This document shows, one piece after another, positions 1 to 8,326 of a DNA stretch of 64,000 nucleotides (positions are counted from its first letter, which is position 1; every line of letters starts with the position of its first letter). The position numbers and the translations under genes are program-made. Under the pieces are notes generated by a model. That model ran no database searches and was not told the origin of the DNA. It saw only the letters and a list, made by a program, of their open reading frames with translations. Source of the DNA: Ideonella margarita (GTDB lineage: Bacteria > Pseudomonadota > Gammaproteobacteria > Burkholderiales > Burkholderiaceae_C); NCBI RefSeq assembly GCF_038066635.1, contig NZ_JBBUTI010000002.1:124001-188000 (forward strand). Direction: 5' to 3'.

Positions 1-1543
1 TGCACAGGGCCTTGCCCAGCTCCACGCCCCACTGGTCGAAACTGTTGATGCCCCAGATGGCGCCGCTGACGAACACGCGGTGCTCATAGAGGGCGATCAA
101 GGCGCCGAGTGAGCGCGGCGTCAGCGCCTCCAGCACCAGCGTGCTGCTCGGGCGGTTGCCCGGGAAGCTGCGGTGGTTGGCCAGCACCTGGCGGTCCAGC
201 GTGGCGGAAGCCGTGGGGGCCTTCTCGTTCAAGGCATCGGCGGCCGTCTTGCCCAGCATCAGCGCCTGGCTCTGCGCCAGGCAATTGGCCAGCAGCTTCA
301 CATGCTGGTCGGCCAGCCCGGCCCGCACGGTATCGGGCAACGGGCTGCGGTCATGGCTGGTGGTCTTCACGGCGATGAACTCCACCGGAATCACGTCCGT
401 GCCCTGGTGCAGCATCTGGAAGTAGGCATGCTGGCCGTTGGTGCCCGGCTCGCCCCACACCACCGGGCTGGTGGCGTAGGCAAAGCGGCGCCCCTCGGCG
501 TCCACGCACTTGCCGTTCGACTCCATCTCCAGCTGCTGCAGGTAGGCAGGGAAGCGCTTCAAGCCCTGGTGGTACGGCGCCACCGAGCGGCTGCTGAAAC
601 CATGGAAGTTGCGGTACCAGACGTCGAGCAGGCCAAGCTGCACCGGCAGGTTGCTCTCCAGCGGCGCCTGGGCGAAGTGCTGGTCCATGGCGTGGGCGCC
701 GGCGAGAAACTCGCGGAACCCCTCGGCGCCAATCGCGATCGCCAGCGGCAGGCCGATGGCGCTCCACAGCGAATAGCGCCCGCCCACCCAGTCCCAGAAA
801 CCGAAGGTCTGGTGGATGCCCAGCTGCGCAGCCGCGGCGATGTTGGTCGTCACGCCCACGAAGTGGCGCGCGATGTCAGTGCCGCCAGTCGCCTTGAACC
901 AGGCCAGGGCCGCTTGCGCGTTGGCCATGGTTTCCTGGGTCGTGAAGGTCTTGCTGGCGATGATGAACAGCGTGGTGGCCGGGTTGAGCTGCTGCAGCAC
1001 CGGCGCGATGTCGTGGCCGTCCACGTTCGAGACGAAGTGCAGCTTCAGGCCCGGGTGGCTGTAGGCCTGCAGGGCCGGCACGGCCATCTGCGGGCCGAGG
1101 TCCGAGCCGCCGATGCCGATGTTCACCACGTCGGTGAAGCCGCTGCGGTCCACCGCGCGCACCTCTTCGGCGTAGGCCAGCAGGCGGTCGAGCACCTCGT
1201 GCACATCGTCGCTGAACGGCGCCGTGCCGCGGGGGGCGCGCAGGGCCGTGTGCAACACAGCCCGGCCTTCGGTGGTGTTGATCGGATCACCACGCAGCAT
1301 CGCGTCGCGGTGCGCCGGCAGGCCGCATTCCTCGGCCAGCTCCACCAGCAAGCGCCGCGTCGTGTCATCCCATCGGTTCTTCGACAGATCGGCATACACC
1401 TCGGGGGCGCTCACACCGAAGGCGTCGAAGCGGCCTGCATCGCGGGCAAAAGCCTCCCGCAGATCGAAGCCTCGTCCGTGCGCTTCGAAATGCCCCTGCA
1501 GGGCGGTCCAGGCGATGGTCTGATCGCAACGCGGCATGCTCAT
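1..1543 (-). CDS. pgi: glucose-6-phosphate isomerase, 3' end beyond window
   Basis: Interconverts glucose 6-phosphate and fructose 6-phosphate in the cytoplasm. The minus-strand frame has no stop from its start to the window edge, so about 514 codons are present and the C-terminus is missing. Family motifs are visible: NIGIGGSDLGP, the SKTFTTQET phosphosugar-binding segment, and GGRYSLWSAIGLP. I chose the ATG at 1541-1543 (MSMPRCD); a second in-frame ATG lies two codons in. The gene starts 2 bp after the transaldolase stop, so tal-pgi is very probably one transcript. Both genes belong to the same pentose-phosphate/glycolysis node as the divergent zwf. Confidence 0.95.
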   Translation of the reverse strand, partial: MSMPRCDQTIAWTALQGHFEAHGRGFDLREAFARDAGRFDAFGVSAPEVYADLSKNRWDDTTRRLLVELAEECGLPAHRDAMLRGDPINTTEGRAVLHTALRAPRGTAPFSDDVHEVLDRLLAYAEEVRAVDRSGFTDVVNIGIGGSDLGPQMAVPALQAYSHPGLKLHFVSNVDGHDIAPVLQQLNPATTLFIIASKTFTTQETMANAQAALAWFKATGGTDIARHFVGVTTNIAAAAQLGIHQTFGFWDWVGGRYSLWSAIGLPLAIAIGAEGFREFLAGAHAMDQHFAQAPLESNLPVQLGLLDVWYRNFHGFSSRSVAPYHQGLKRFPAYLQQLEMESNGKCVDAEGRRFAYATSPVVWGEPGTNGQHAYFQMLHQGTDVIPVEFIAVKTTSHDRSPLPDTVRAGLADQHVKLLANCLAQSQALMLGKTAADALNEKAPTASATLDRQVLANHRSFPGNRPSSTLVLEALTPRSLGALIALYEHRVFVSGAIWGINSFDQWGVELGKALC

Positions 1544-1545
1544 GC

Positions 1546-2493
1546 TCAAGCCTCCAGGATCAGCTTGTCGAGCTTGCCGGCGTCGATCGCGAACAGGCGG
1601 ATGCCTTCGGCGAGCTTCTCGGTGCCCATCGGGTCTTCGTTCAGCGCGAAGCGGAAGCCGGCTTCGTCGAAGCTCACCGGTTCCAGGTCGAGCTGCTGCG
1701 CAGCCTCAGCCGACAGCGCCGGCGTGACAGGCGCATCAGCGGCCTGCAGTTGCGCCAGCAGGTCCGGGCTGATCGTCAGCAGGTCGCAACCCGTCAGGGC
1801 GTTGATCTGGCCGATGTTGCGGAAGCTCGCGCCCATCACCTCTGTGCGGATGCCGAACTTCTTGTAGAAGTTGTAGATCTGGGTCACCGACTTCACGCCC
1901 GGGTCGTTGGCGCCGGCCATGTCGGCCTCCACCCACGCGGCGCCAGCCTGCTTCTTGTACCAGTCGTAGATGCGACCGACGAAGGGGCTGATCAGCTGGA
2001 TGCCGGCCTGGCCGCAGGCCACGGCCTGGCAGAAGCTGAACAGCAGCGTCAGGTTGCAATGGATGCCTTCGGTTTCCAGCTGCTTGGCTGCCTGGATGCC
2101 TTCCCAGGTGGACGCGATCTTGATCAGGATGCGGTCGCGCGGAATGCCGGCAGCTTCGTACAGGCCGATCAGGCGATGGGCGCGGGCGATGGTGGCGGCC
2201 GTGTCGAAGGACAGGCGGGCATCCACTTCGGTCGACACGCGGCCCGGCACGACCTTGAGGATTTCCAGGCCGAAACGGACCAGCACCTGGTCGACGATTT
2301 CGTCGAGCGGCTTGCCGCGGTGGGCCGCCACGGTGTCGGTCAGCAGCGGCGCGTAATCGGCCTGCTGCACGGCCTTGAGGATGAGCGACGGGTTGGTGGT
2401 GGCGTCGCGGGGCGCGTACTGCGCCATCTGCTTGAAGTTGCCGGTATCGGCAACGACGATGGTGTGGGCCTTGAGTTGTTCGAGCTGATTCAT
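1546..2493 (-). CDS. tal: transaldolase
   Basis: Transfers a dihydroxyacetone unit between sedoheptulose 7-phosphate and glyceraldehyde 3-phosphate in the non-oxidative pentose phosphate pathway. At 315 aa it matches TalB-type enzymes (317 aa in E. coli). The Schiff-base lysine is about K125 in ILIKIASTWEG, and the N-terminal VVADTGNF and TTNPSLIL motifs are intact. The start MNQLEQLK was chosen by family alignment; an ATG six codons upstream (MNPAGT) is open but matches nothing expected. Upstream lies the 238 bp region shared with zwf; downstream pgi follows after 2 bp. Confidence 0.95.
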   Translation of the reverse strand: MNQLEQLKAHTIVVADTGNFKQMAQYAPRDATTNPSLILKAVQQADYAPLLTDTVAAHRGKPLDEIVDQVLVRFGLEILKVVPGRVSTEVDARLSFDTAATIARAHRLIGLYEAAGIPRDRILIKIASTWEGIQAAKQLETEGIHCNLTLLFSFCQAVACGQAGIQLISPFVGRIYDWYKKQAGAAWVEADMAGANDPGVKSVTQIYNFYKKFGIRTEVMGASFRNIGQINALTGCDLLTISPDLLAQLQAADAPVTPALSAEAAQQLDLEPVSFDEAGFRFALNEDPMGTEKLAEGIRLFAIDAGKLDKLILEA

Positions 2494-2706
2494 GGTGCCG
2501 GCAGGGTTCAAAAGGAACAGGTGCCAGCCGCAATTAGAACCGAGGCGCAGGCTGGCGTGTTACAGCAAGGTTTCACGGCGAAGGTGCCGCGCGATCCGCC
2601 GTGCGCGCCAGTGTGGGGCACAGACGATTTCAGGACAAACCCTAGGATGCCCGGCAGAGCGCCCGCAGGCATTGACCCCCTCAAGAAACTCATGCATCAT
2701 CCAACA

Positions 2707-2721
2707 GGTAATTAAATTACA
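2707..2721. promoter_or_regulatory. putative HexR operator
   Basis: GGTAATTAAATTACA contains a perfect 13 bp dyad (2708-2720, centre at 2714). It closely matches the HexR consensus known from comparative studies, TGTAATTAAATTACA. It lies only 11 bp before the zwf ATG, where bound protein would block transcription or initiation, and hexR itself is the next gene. Autorepression of zwf-hexR relieved by KDPG is the inferred logic. The remaining divergent region (2494-2706) shows no other motif I can support. Confidence 0.75.
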
Positions 2722-2731
2722 CATCGAAATC

Positions 2732-4177
2732 ATGTCCTTCGACCTCGTCTTCTTTGGTGGCACCGGCGACCTCACCTGGCGCAAACTCATGCCCGCCCTC
2801 TTCCAGGCGTTCCGCCACGGCAAGCTGCCGGCCGGTGGTCGCATCCTGGCCGTGGCCCGCGACGAGCGCACCGACGAGGAATACCGCCAGTTCATCCGCG
2901 AACGCTTCTCCGAGGTCGACAGCTCCAAGCGGCCGTCGGACGAAGAGTTCGACCGGTTTGCCGCCCTGCTGCACTACCGCCGCATGGACCTGTCGCAGCC
3001 GACCGATTACGCCGGTCTGAAGCAGTGGCTGGACGACCGCGGCGCCGACACCGCCGTGCTTTACCTCGCCACCAGCCCGCACCTGTTCCCGGCCATTTGT
3101 GAACAACTGGGTGCCGCCGGCCTGAACCACGACAAGGTGCGTGTGGTGCTGGAAAAGCCGCTGGGCCACGACCTGGCCAGCGCCCAGGAAATCAACCGCG
3201 TGGTGCGTTCGGTGTTCACCGAACAGCAGGCCTTCCGCATCGACCATTACCTCGGCAAGCCGTCGGTGCAGAACCTGATGGCGCTGCGCTTCGCGAATGC
3301 GCTGTTCGAGCCCCTGTGGCGCCGCGAGAGCATCGCCAACATCCAGATCACGCTGGCGGAAAGCCTGGGCGTGGGCACCCGCGGCGACTTCTATGACCGC
3401 ACCGGCGCCCTGCGCGACATGATCCAGAACCATGCGCTGCAGCTGCTCACCATGATCGCCATGGAGCCGCCGTCAACGAATGACGCCGACGCCATCCGCG
3501 ACGAGAAGCTCAAGGTGCTGAAGTCGCTCAAGCCGTTCACCGCCGAGTCGGTCACCCGCGATGTGGTGCGCGGCCAGTACCGCGCCGGCAATGTCGACGG
3601 CAAGTCGGTGCCGGGCTACCTCGAAGAGGTGAAGGTGCCAGCCGACAGCCGCTGCGAAACTTTCGTGGCGCTGCGCACCGAAGTGCAGAACTGGCGCTGG
3701 GCGGGTGTGCCGTTCTACCTGCGCACCGGCAAGCGCCTGGGCGCACGTGATGCGCAGATCGTGGTGAATTTCCGGCCCGTGCCGCACCCGATCTTCCCGT
3801 CGGCCGGGCATGCCAACAAGCTGGTCATCAAGCTGCAGCCGGAAGACGGCCTGGAGCTGCATCTGCTGGCGGCCAAGGGCGCCGGTCAGGGCGACGCACT
3901 GTCACCGGTGCGCCTCGACCTGGACTTCGACAAGGCCTTCCCGACCGACCGTGTGGGCGCCTACGAGCGTCTGCTGCTGGACGCGATTGCCGGACGCCTG
4001 AACCTGTTCGTGCGCAGCGATGAGCAAGAGCAGGCCTGGCGCTGGGTCGAGCCCATCCTGGACGCCTGGGAAAACAGCGGCAGTGACCTGAAAACCTACG
4101 CCGCCGGCAGCTGGGGCCCGGCCGCAGCCAGCGCCCTGGTGGCCCGCGACGGCAACGCCTGGGCCGAGGAGCAGTGA
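2732..4177 (+). CDS. zwf: glucose-6-phosphate 1-dehydrogenase
   Basis: Oxidises glucose 6-phosphate to 6-phosphogluconolactone with NAD(P)+, the entry to the pentose phosphate and Entner-Doudoroff routes. At 481 aa it has normal length. The Rossmann motif FGGTGDL is at residues 8-14. The active-site stretch RIDHYLGKPSVQNL lies at about residues 169-182; Pro replaces the Glu usual after GK, a substitution I believe occurs in some proteobacteria. The long open frame reaches upstream to 2492, but ATG 2732 (MSFDLVFF) is set by alignment and by the operator just before it. Its stop overlaps the hexR start (TGATG). Confidence 0.95.
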   Translation: MSFDLVFFGGTGDLTWRKLMPALFQAFRHGKLPAGGRILAVARDERTDEEYRQFIRERFSEVDSSKRPSDEEFDRFAALLHYRRMDLSQPTDYAGLKQWLDDRGADTAVLYLATSPHLFPAICEQLGAAGLNHDKVRVVLEKPLGHDLASAQEINRVVRSVFTEQQAFRIDHYLGKPSVQNLMALRFANALFEPLWRRESIANIQITLAESLGVGTRGDFYDRTGALRDMIQNHALQLLTMIAMEPPSTNDADAIRDEKLKVLKSLKPFTAESVTRDVVRGQYRAGNVDGKSVPGYLEEVKVPADSRCETFVALRTEVQNWRWAGVPFYLRTGKRLGARDAQIVVNFRPVPHPIFPSAGHANKLVIKLQPEDGLELHLLAAKGAGQGDALSPVRLDLDFDKAFPTDRVGAYERLLLDAIAGRLNLFVRSDEQEQAWRWVEPILDAWENSGSDLKTYAAGSWGPAAASALVARDGNAWAEEQ

Positions 4178-5043
4178 TGCTGGACCGTATCCGTGCCTCC
4201 ATCCCTGCCCTGCCGCCCGCCGAGCAACGGGTGGCCAAACTGGTGCTGCTGGATGCACGGAGCTTTGCCTCCATGCCGGTGGGTGAACTGGCCGAACGCG
4301 CCCACGTCAGCAAGCCCACGGTGGTGCGGTTCTGCCGCAGCGTGGGCTACGACGGCCTGGCCGACTTCAAGCTGAAGCTGGCCGGTGTCGTCAATGAAGG
4401 CGTGCCCTTCGTGCACCGTGCGGTGGACGAAGACGACAAGCCCTCGGACATCATCGTCAAGGTCATCGACAACGCGGTGGCCGCGATGCTGAAGTACCGC
4501 AACGATGCCACCGGCCACTCCTTCGAGCGTGCGATGGAGGCCTTGACGGCCACCGCCGTGGCGCGGGGCCGTGTCGAGTTCTACGGTGTGGGCAACTCGG
4601 GCATCGTGGCCCAGGACGCCCAGCACAAGTTCTTCCGGCTGGGTGTGAACACCGTCGCGATGAGCGATGGCCACATCCAGATCATGAGCGCGACGATGCT
4701 CAAGCCGGGTGACTGCGCGGTGGTGATTTCCAACTCAGGCCGCAGCAAGGACCTGATCGACGTGGCCGAGATCGCGCTGCGCAAGGGCGCCACGCTGATC
4801 ATCATCACGGCCAGCGCATCTCCGCTGGCGCAGCTGGCCCAAAGCAACAACCAGATCCTGCTGGCGGCCAACCACCCGGAAGACTACGACCGCTACAGCC
4901 CGATGGTCTCGCGCATGCTGCACCTGATGATCATCGACATCCTGACGACCGGCGTTGCCCTGCGCCTTGGCCAGGAGATGCGCCCGGCCCTGCAGGAGAT
5001 CAAGCGCAATCTGCGCACGCGGCGTTACGCGCAGCCGGAGTGA
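4177..5043 (+). CDS. hexR: HexR, RpiR-family transcriptional regulator
   Basis: A 288 aa regulator with an N-terminal RpiR-type helix-turn-helix (about residues 10-75, including VSKPTVVRFCRSVGY) and a C-terminal SIS sugar-phosphate-binding domain (about 125-265, with GVGNSGIVAQD and VVISNSGRSKDL). HexR proteins repress glucose-catabolism genes and release DNA on binding 2-keto-3-deoxy-6-phosphogluconate. The ATG at 4177 overlaps the zwf stop codon, so the pair is translationally coupled. A GTG directly before it is also possible. The operator at 2707-2721 points to autoregulation. Confidence 0.9.
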   Translation: MLDRIRASIPALPPAEQRVAKLVLLDARSFASMPVGELAERAHVSKPTVVRFCRSVGYDGLADFKLKLAGVVNEGVPFVHRAVDEDDKPSDIIVKVIDNAVAAMLKYRNDATGHSFERAMEALTATAVARGRVEFYGVGNSGIVAQDAQHKFFRLGVNTVAMSDGHIQIMSATMLKPGDCAVVISNSGRSKDLIDVAEIALRKGATLIIITASASPLAQLAQSNNQILLAANHPEDYDRYSPMVSRMLHLMIIDILTTGVALRLGQEMRPALQEIKRNLRTRRYAQPE

Positions 5044-5073
5044 GGTGCGGGCAGGCGCTGCCCAAGCCCCATG

Positions 5074-5100
5074 AAAAAAGCCGCCCGAGGGCGGCTTTTT
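5074..5100. terminator. bidirectional rho-independent terminator
   Basis: The stem GCCGCCC / GGGCGGC (5080-5086 and 5089-5095) has a two-base loop and is flanked by an A run on the left and a T run on the right. It lies between the convergent hexR and mlaB and can serve both. Confidence 0.9.
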
Positions 5101-5125
5101 GCTGTGCGAGAGGTTCGTACATCCA

Positions 5126-5443
5126 TCAGGATGTCGCTGACACCGCTGCAGGCGCGGCCTGCGCAACCGGCAATCCAAGCAGGTCCTGCACACCGTAGAG
5201 GTGCGCCAGCTCCACCAGGCGCGCCGGCGCATTCACCACCACCAGCGTACGTTGCTGGCGCCGCGCTTCACGCTGGCACTCCAGCAACACGGCCAGGGCC
5301 GAGGTGTCGATCTGGGCCAGCGCGGCAGCGTCCATCGTGACCGCCGGCGTACCGGAGGCCGCCATGGCCGACACCAGCGCCTTCAGCGTGGGCTTGGCAT
5401 CACGCAGCGTCAGCTGCTGGGGCAAGGCCAAGGTCGCCGACAC
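5126..5443 (-). CDS. mlaB: MlaB-like STAS domain protein
   Basis: A 105 aa STAS-domain protein, last gene of the mla operon. MlaB binds the MlaF ATPase in the cytoplasm and is needed for assembly and activity of the MlaFEDB inner-membrane complex. The core IDTSALAVLLECQREARR has the STAS phospho-acceptor-like helix, with a conserved Ser/Thr position (DTSA). The start is GTG (5441-5443), 3 bp after the mlaC stop; no ATG alternative covers the first strand. The C-terminus is Ala-rich and probably disordered. Confidence 0.85.
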   Translation of the reverse strand: MSATLALPQQLTLRDAKPTLKALVSAMAASGTPAVTMDAAALAQIDTSALAVLLECQREARRQQRTLVVVNAPARLVELAHLYGVQDLLGLPVAQAAPAAVSATS

Positions 5444-5446
5444 GAT

Positions 5447-6091
5447 TCAGCCCTTGCCGCCGGAAGCGGCCTTGTTCTTCTCGGCCAGCTTGGTGATCAG
5501 GCCGTCGAGGCCGCTGGCACTGATTTCCTGGGCGAAGCTGTTCTTGTACTGCTCGACCAGCCAGATGCCCAGCACGTTGACGTCATAGATCTTCCAGCCG
5601 GCAGCCGTCTTTTCCAGGCGGTAGTCGAGCTGGATCGGCTCGCCCTTGCCCTTGATCTCGGTGCGCACCACCACCTCGGTGTCTTCAGCGGCCGCACGGA
5701 AGGGCTTGAGGCCGATGGTCTGGTCCTTCACCTGCGTCAGGGCACCTGCATAAGTGCGCACCAGCAGGGTCTTGAACTCGTCCTGCAAGCGCTTCTGCTG
5801 CTCCGGCGTGGCCGAGCGCCAGTTCCGGCCGACGGCCGACGCGGTCATGCGCTGGAAGTTCACGTTCGGCATCACCTTCGTGTCGACCAGCGCGATGATC
5901 TTGCTGACGTCACCACCCTGGATGGCCTTGTCGGCCTTCACGGTGTCGATGACTTCGGTCGAGACCTGGCGAATCAGCGCGTCAGGCGCAACCAGCTGCG
6001 CCTGGGCCTGCGCCAACGGGGCCAGCAGGGAAGCCGTGGTGGCCAGGGCCAGACTGATCGCCATACGGCGGGTGATGAGGGACATACGCAT
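5447..6091 (-). CDS. mlaC: MlaC periplasmic phospholipid-binding protein
   Basis: A 214 aa soluble periplasmic carrier that moves phospholipid between outer-membrane MlaA and the inner-membrane MlaFEDB complex. A Sec signal peptide (about residues 1-30, ending LAQAQAQ) precedes the MlaC domain, recognised by VMPNVNFQRMTASAVGRNWRSATPEQ and LLVRTYAGALTQ. ATG 6091 has an AAGGAA ribosome site 7 bases upstream; an ATG two codons in is also possible. It lies 108 bp after mlaA and just before mlaB. Confidence 0.92.
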   Translation of the reverse strand: MRMSLITRRMAISLALATTASLLAPLAQAQAQLVAPDALIRQVSTEVIDTVKADKAIQGGDVSKIIALVDTKVMPNVNFQRMTASAVGRNWRSATPEQQKRLQDEFKTLLVRTYAGALTQVKDQTIGLKPFRAAAEDTEVVVRTEIKGKGEPIQLDYRLEKTAAGWKIYDVNVLGIWLVEQYKNSFAQEISASGLDGLITKLAEKNKAASGGKG

Positions 6092-6199
6092 TCAGATTCC
6101 TTTCGGCAAACCCACAGAGGCTTGCTGGGCTACATCACAACGCGGCAAGCCGAGTCGCGGTGGACACGCCGGCCGTGAAGCCCAGCGCGCAAGGGTTGA

Positions 6200-7048
6200 T
6201 CATTTCACAGGATCGGCTGGCGCCGGGACCGGAGCCGGCGTCGGGGCAGCTTGAGCAGGTGCTGGTGCCGGTGAAGGTACCGCCACAGGTGCCGGAGCCG
6301 ACTCATCCGCGTCGCTGGCAGATGAAGCGTCCATGTCAGGCTCTTCCGGCGGGTTGCCGTCCCAGACCTGATTCAGGCGGCGAGCCAGGTAGGCGTCGCG
6401 AAGAAAGCTGTACTTGTCGAGCGCCACATCATCCAGCAGCCGGGACGCGGTGAGCAGACCGGCGCGGGTGCTCACGGTCTGCAGCATCACCGTGGCAATC
6501 ACGTCGTTCGTGCCGTTCACGAAGGCACTCGGGCCAGCCATGCGGTCGACAGGCAGCGCCACGGCATCACGCACGGTGGACGGCCCGAAGACCGGCAGCA
6601 CGAGGTAGGGGCCCGAAGGCACGCCCCATCGGCCCAACGTCTGGCCAAGGTCTTCGCTCTGGCGCTCCAGGCCCATTTCAGAGGCCGGATCAAGCAGGCC
6701 GGCCAAGCCGAACACGGTGTTGGTCGACACGCGCATCGCCATGCGGGTCGTCGCTTCGCCCTTGCCTTGCAGCAGCAGGTTCACGGTCGACCAGACGTCG
6801 CCGATGTTGCCGAAGAAGTTGTCAACACCTTGCCGCAGCAGCTCAGGCACGGCCTTGCGGTAGCCCTCGGCCAGCGGCTTGAGCAAGGCCACGTCGATGG
6901 CGTCGTTGAAGCCGTAGATCGACCGGTTGACGTTCTCGAACGGATCACGCGGTGACGGCGCAGCCACCGCCAGCGTGGGCAGGTACAGGGCCGTCAGCAG
7001 GCACACAACACCCTGCCGCAAACGCGCCGGGGTCAGGCGTGATGTCAC
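6200..7048 (-). CDS. mlaA: MlaA (VacJ) outer-membrane phospholipid-removal protein
   Basis: A 282 aa MlaA/VacJ protein. MlaA forms a donut in the outer membrane that removes mislocalised phospholipids and hands them to MlaC. The family core is clear (DPFENVNRSIYGFNDAID, GVDNFFGNIGDVW, LGRWGVPSGPYLVLPVFGPS). The GTG start overlaps the mlaD stop (GTGA). The N-terminus is a Sec-type signal ending LAVAAP with no lipobox; the only Cys (residue 16, GVVC) lies inside the hydrophobic core. E. coli MlaA is a lipoprotein, so this one may be anchored differently. The last 60 residues are a Pro/Ala-rich tail. Confidence 0.93.
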   Translation of the reverse strand: MTSRLTPARLRQGVVCLLTALYLPTLAVAAPSPRDPFENVNRSIYGFNDAIDVALLKPLAEGYRKAVPELLRQGVDNFFGNIGDVWSTVNLLLQGKGEATTRMAMRVSTNTVFGLAGLLDPASEMGLERQSEDLGQTLGRWGVPSGPYLVLPVFGPSTVRDAVALPVDRMAGPSAFVNGTNDVIATVMLQTVSTRAGLLTASRLLDDVALDKYSFLRDAYLARRLNQVWDGNPPEEPDMDASSASDADESAPAPVAVPSPAPAPAQAAPTPAPVPAPADPVK

Positions 7049-7524
7049 TTCTTGTCCCCAGTCTCACCGGATTCGGCGGCCTTGTTGAACAGGAACTGCC
7101 CAATCAGGTTCTCGAGCACCACGGCAGACTGGGTCTGCTTGATGACATCGCCTGCCGCGAGGTTCTTCTCGTCGCCACCGGGCTCGATGCCGATGTACTG
7201 GTCACCCAGCAGACCGGCGGTCAGGATCTTGGCGGACGAGTCACGCGGAAACTCCACCGTCTTGCTGATCTCGAGCGTCACCACGCCTTGGTAGGTCTGG
7301 GGGTCCAGGGAAATCGACACCACACGGCCCACGTTGACGCCTGCGGCGCGGATGGGCGCGCGGGGCTTCAGGCCGCCGATGTTGTCGAATCTGGCCTTCA
7401 GCTGGTAGGCATCGCCCGACGCGAAGCTCGCGAGGTTCGCCGCCTTCATGGCGAGAAAGACCAGGCCAAGCGCGCCGAGCACGACGAACAGGCCGACAAA
7501 GATTTCAATGCTTTTCTTGTTCAT
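7045..7524 (-). CDS. mlaD: MlaD, MCE-domain phospholipid transporter subunit
   Basis: A 159 aa membrane-anchored MCE protein. One N-terminal transmembrane helix (about residues 8-28, EIFVGLFVVLGALGLVFLAM) is followed by a single MCE domain (about 40-118, with KARFDNIGGLKPRAPIRAAG and LLGDQYIGIEPGG). MlaD hexamers form the lipid channel above MlaE. The stop overlaps the mlaA GTG, and mlaE ends 19 bp upstream. Confidence is high from sequence and operon position. Confidence 0.95.
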   Translation of the reverse strand: MNKKSIEIFVGLFVVLGALGLVFLAMKAANLASFASGDAYQLKARFDNIGGLKPRAPIRAAGVNVGRVVSISLDPQTYQGVVTLEISKTVEFPRDSSAKILTAGLLGDQYIGIEPGGDEKNLAAGDVIKQTQSAVVLENLIGQFLFNKAAESGETGDKK

Positions 7525-7543
7525 GATTCATTGCCCTCTGCGT

Positions 7544-8326
7544 TCAGGGGGTCGAAAACATCAGGGCGGTGAGGACGAAGTCCATCGCCAGGACACCGAG
7601 TGAAGCGATGACCACCGTGCGGGTGGTGGCGTGGGCCACACCTTCCGGGGTTGCCTGTGTTTCGTGGCCTTGGTACAGCGCCACCGTGGTGCAGATGACG
7701 CCAAACGCCATCGACTTGACGACGCCGTTGCCGACATCGCGCCAGACGTCGACCTTGGCCTGCATGATGGACCAGAAGTTGCCCGAGTCGACACCGATGA
7801 GCAGCACGGCCACCACGTAGGCACCGAGGATGCCGATGGCCGAGAAGAGCACCGCCAGGATCGGCATCGACACCACGCCGCCGATGAAGCGCGGGGCCAG
7901 CACGCGTGAGCGCGGGTCAATCGCCATCAGCTCCATGGCGGCGAGCTGCTCACCGGCCTTCATCAGGCCGATCTCGGCCGTCAGCGACGTGCCTGCACGG
8001 CCGGCGAACAGCAGCGCGGTCACCACCGGGCCGAGTTCACGCACCAGCGCGAGGTTGACGATCAAGCCCAGCGACTCGGCCGCGCCGTAAGCCACCAGCG
8101 CGTAATACATCTGCAGCGCCAGCACGAAGCCGACCGCCAGGCCCGAGGCCAGGATGATGACGAGCGAGCGGTTGCCGATGGCATGCACCTGAGCCACCAC
8201 CAAGCCAAACCGGCGCAAGGCCATCGGGGTGAAGCGGACCAGGTCCCAGAAGAAGAAGGTGGCGTGGCCGAGGGTTTGCAGCCAGCGCAGCACGGCCGCG
8301 CCCACGCCCTGGATGAATGCCGTCAT
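7544..8326 (-). CDS. mlaE: MlaE phospholipid ABC transporter permease
   Basis: A 260 aa permease of the MlaE/YrbE family, with five to six hydrophobic segments (for example at about residues 55-75, 95-112, 150-180 and 240-258). The family signature is present: LVRELGPVVTALLFAGRAG followed by GLMKAGEQLAAMELM. It forms the inner-membrane core with MlaD, MlaF and MlaB. Its start overlaps the end of mlaF by 4 bp, so translation is coupled. Confidence 0.95.
   Translation of the reverse strand: MTAFIQGVGAAVLRWLQTLGHATFFFWDLVRFTPMALRRFGLVVAQVHAIGNRSLVIILASGLAVGFVLALQMYYALVAYGAAESLGLIVNLALVRELGPVVTALLFAGRAGTSLTAEIGLMKAGEQLAAMELMAIDPRSRVLAPRFIGGVVSMPILAVLFSAIGILGAYVVAVLLIGVDSGNFWSIMQAKVDVWRDVGNGVVKSMAFGVICTTVALYQGHETQATPEGVAHATTRTVVIASLGVLAMDFVLTALMFSTP

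Noticed and set aside
173..1867. A 564-codon plus-strand frame across pgi and tal
   Set aside because: It spans two real genes on the other strand and shows no recognisable protein features.
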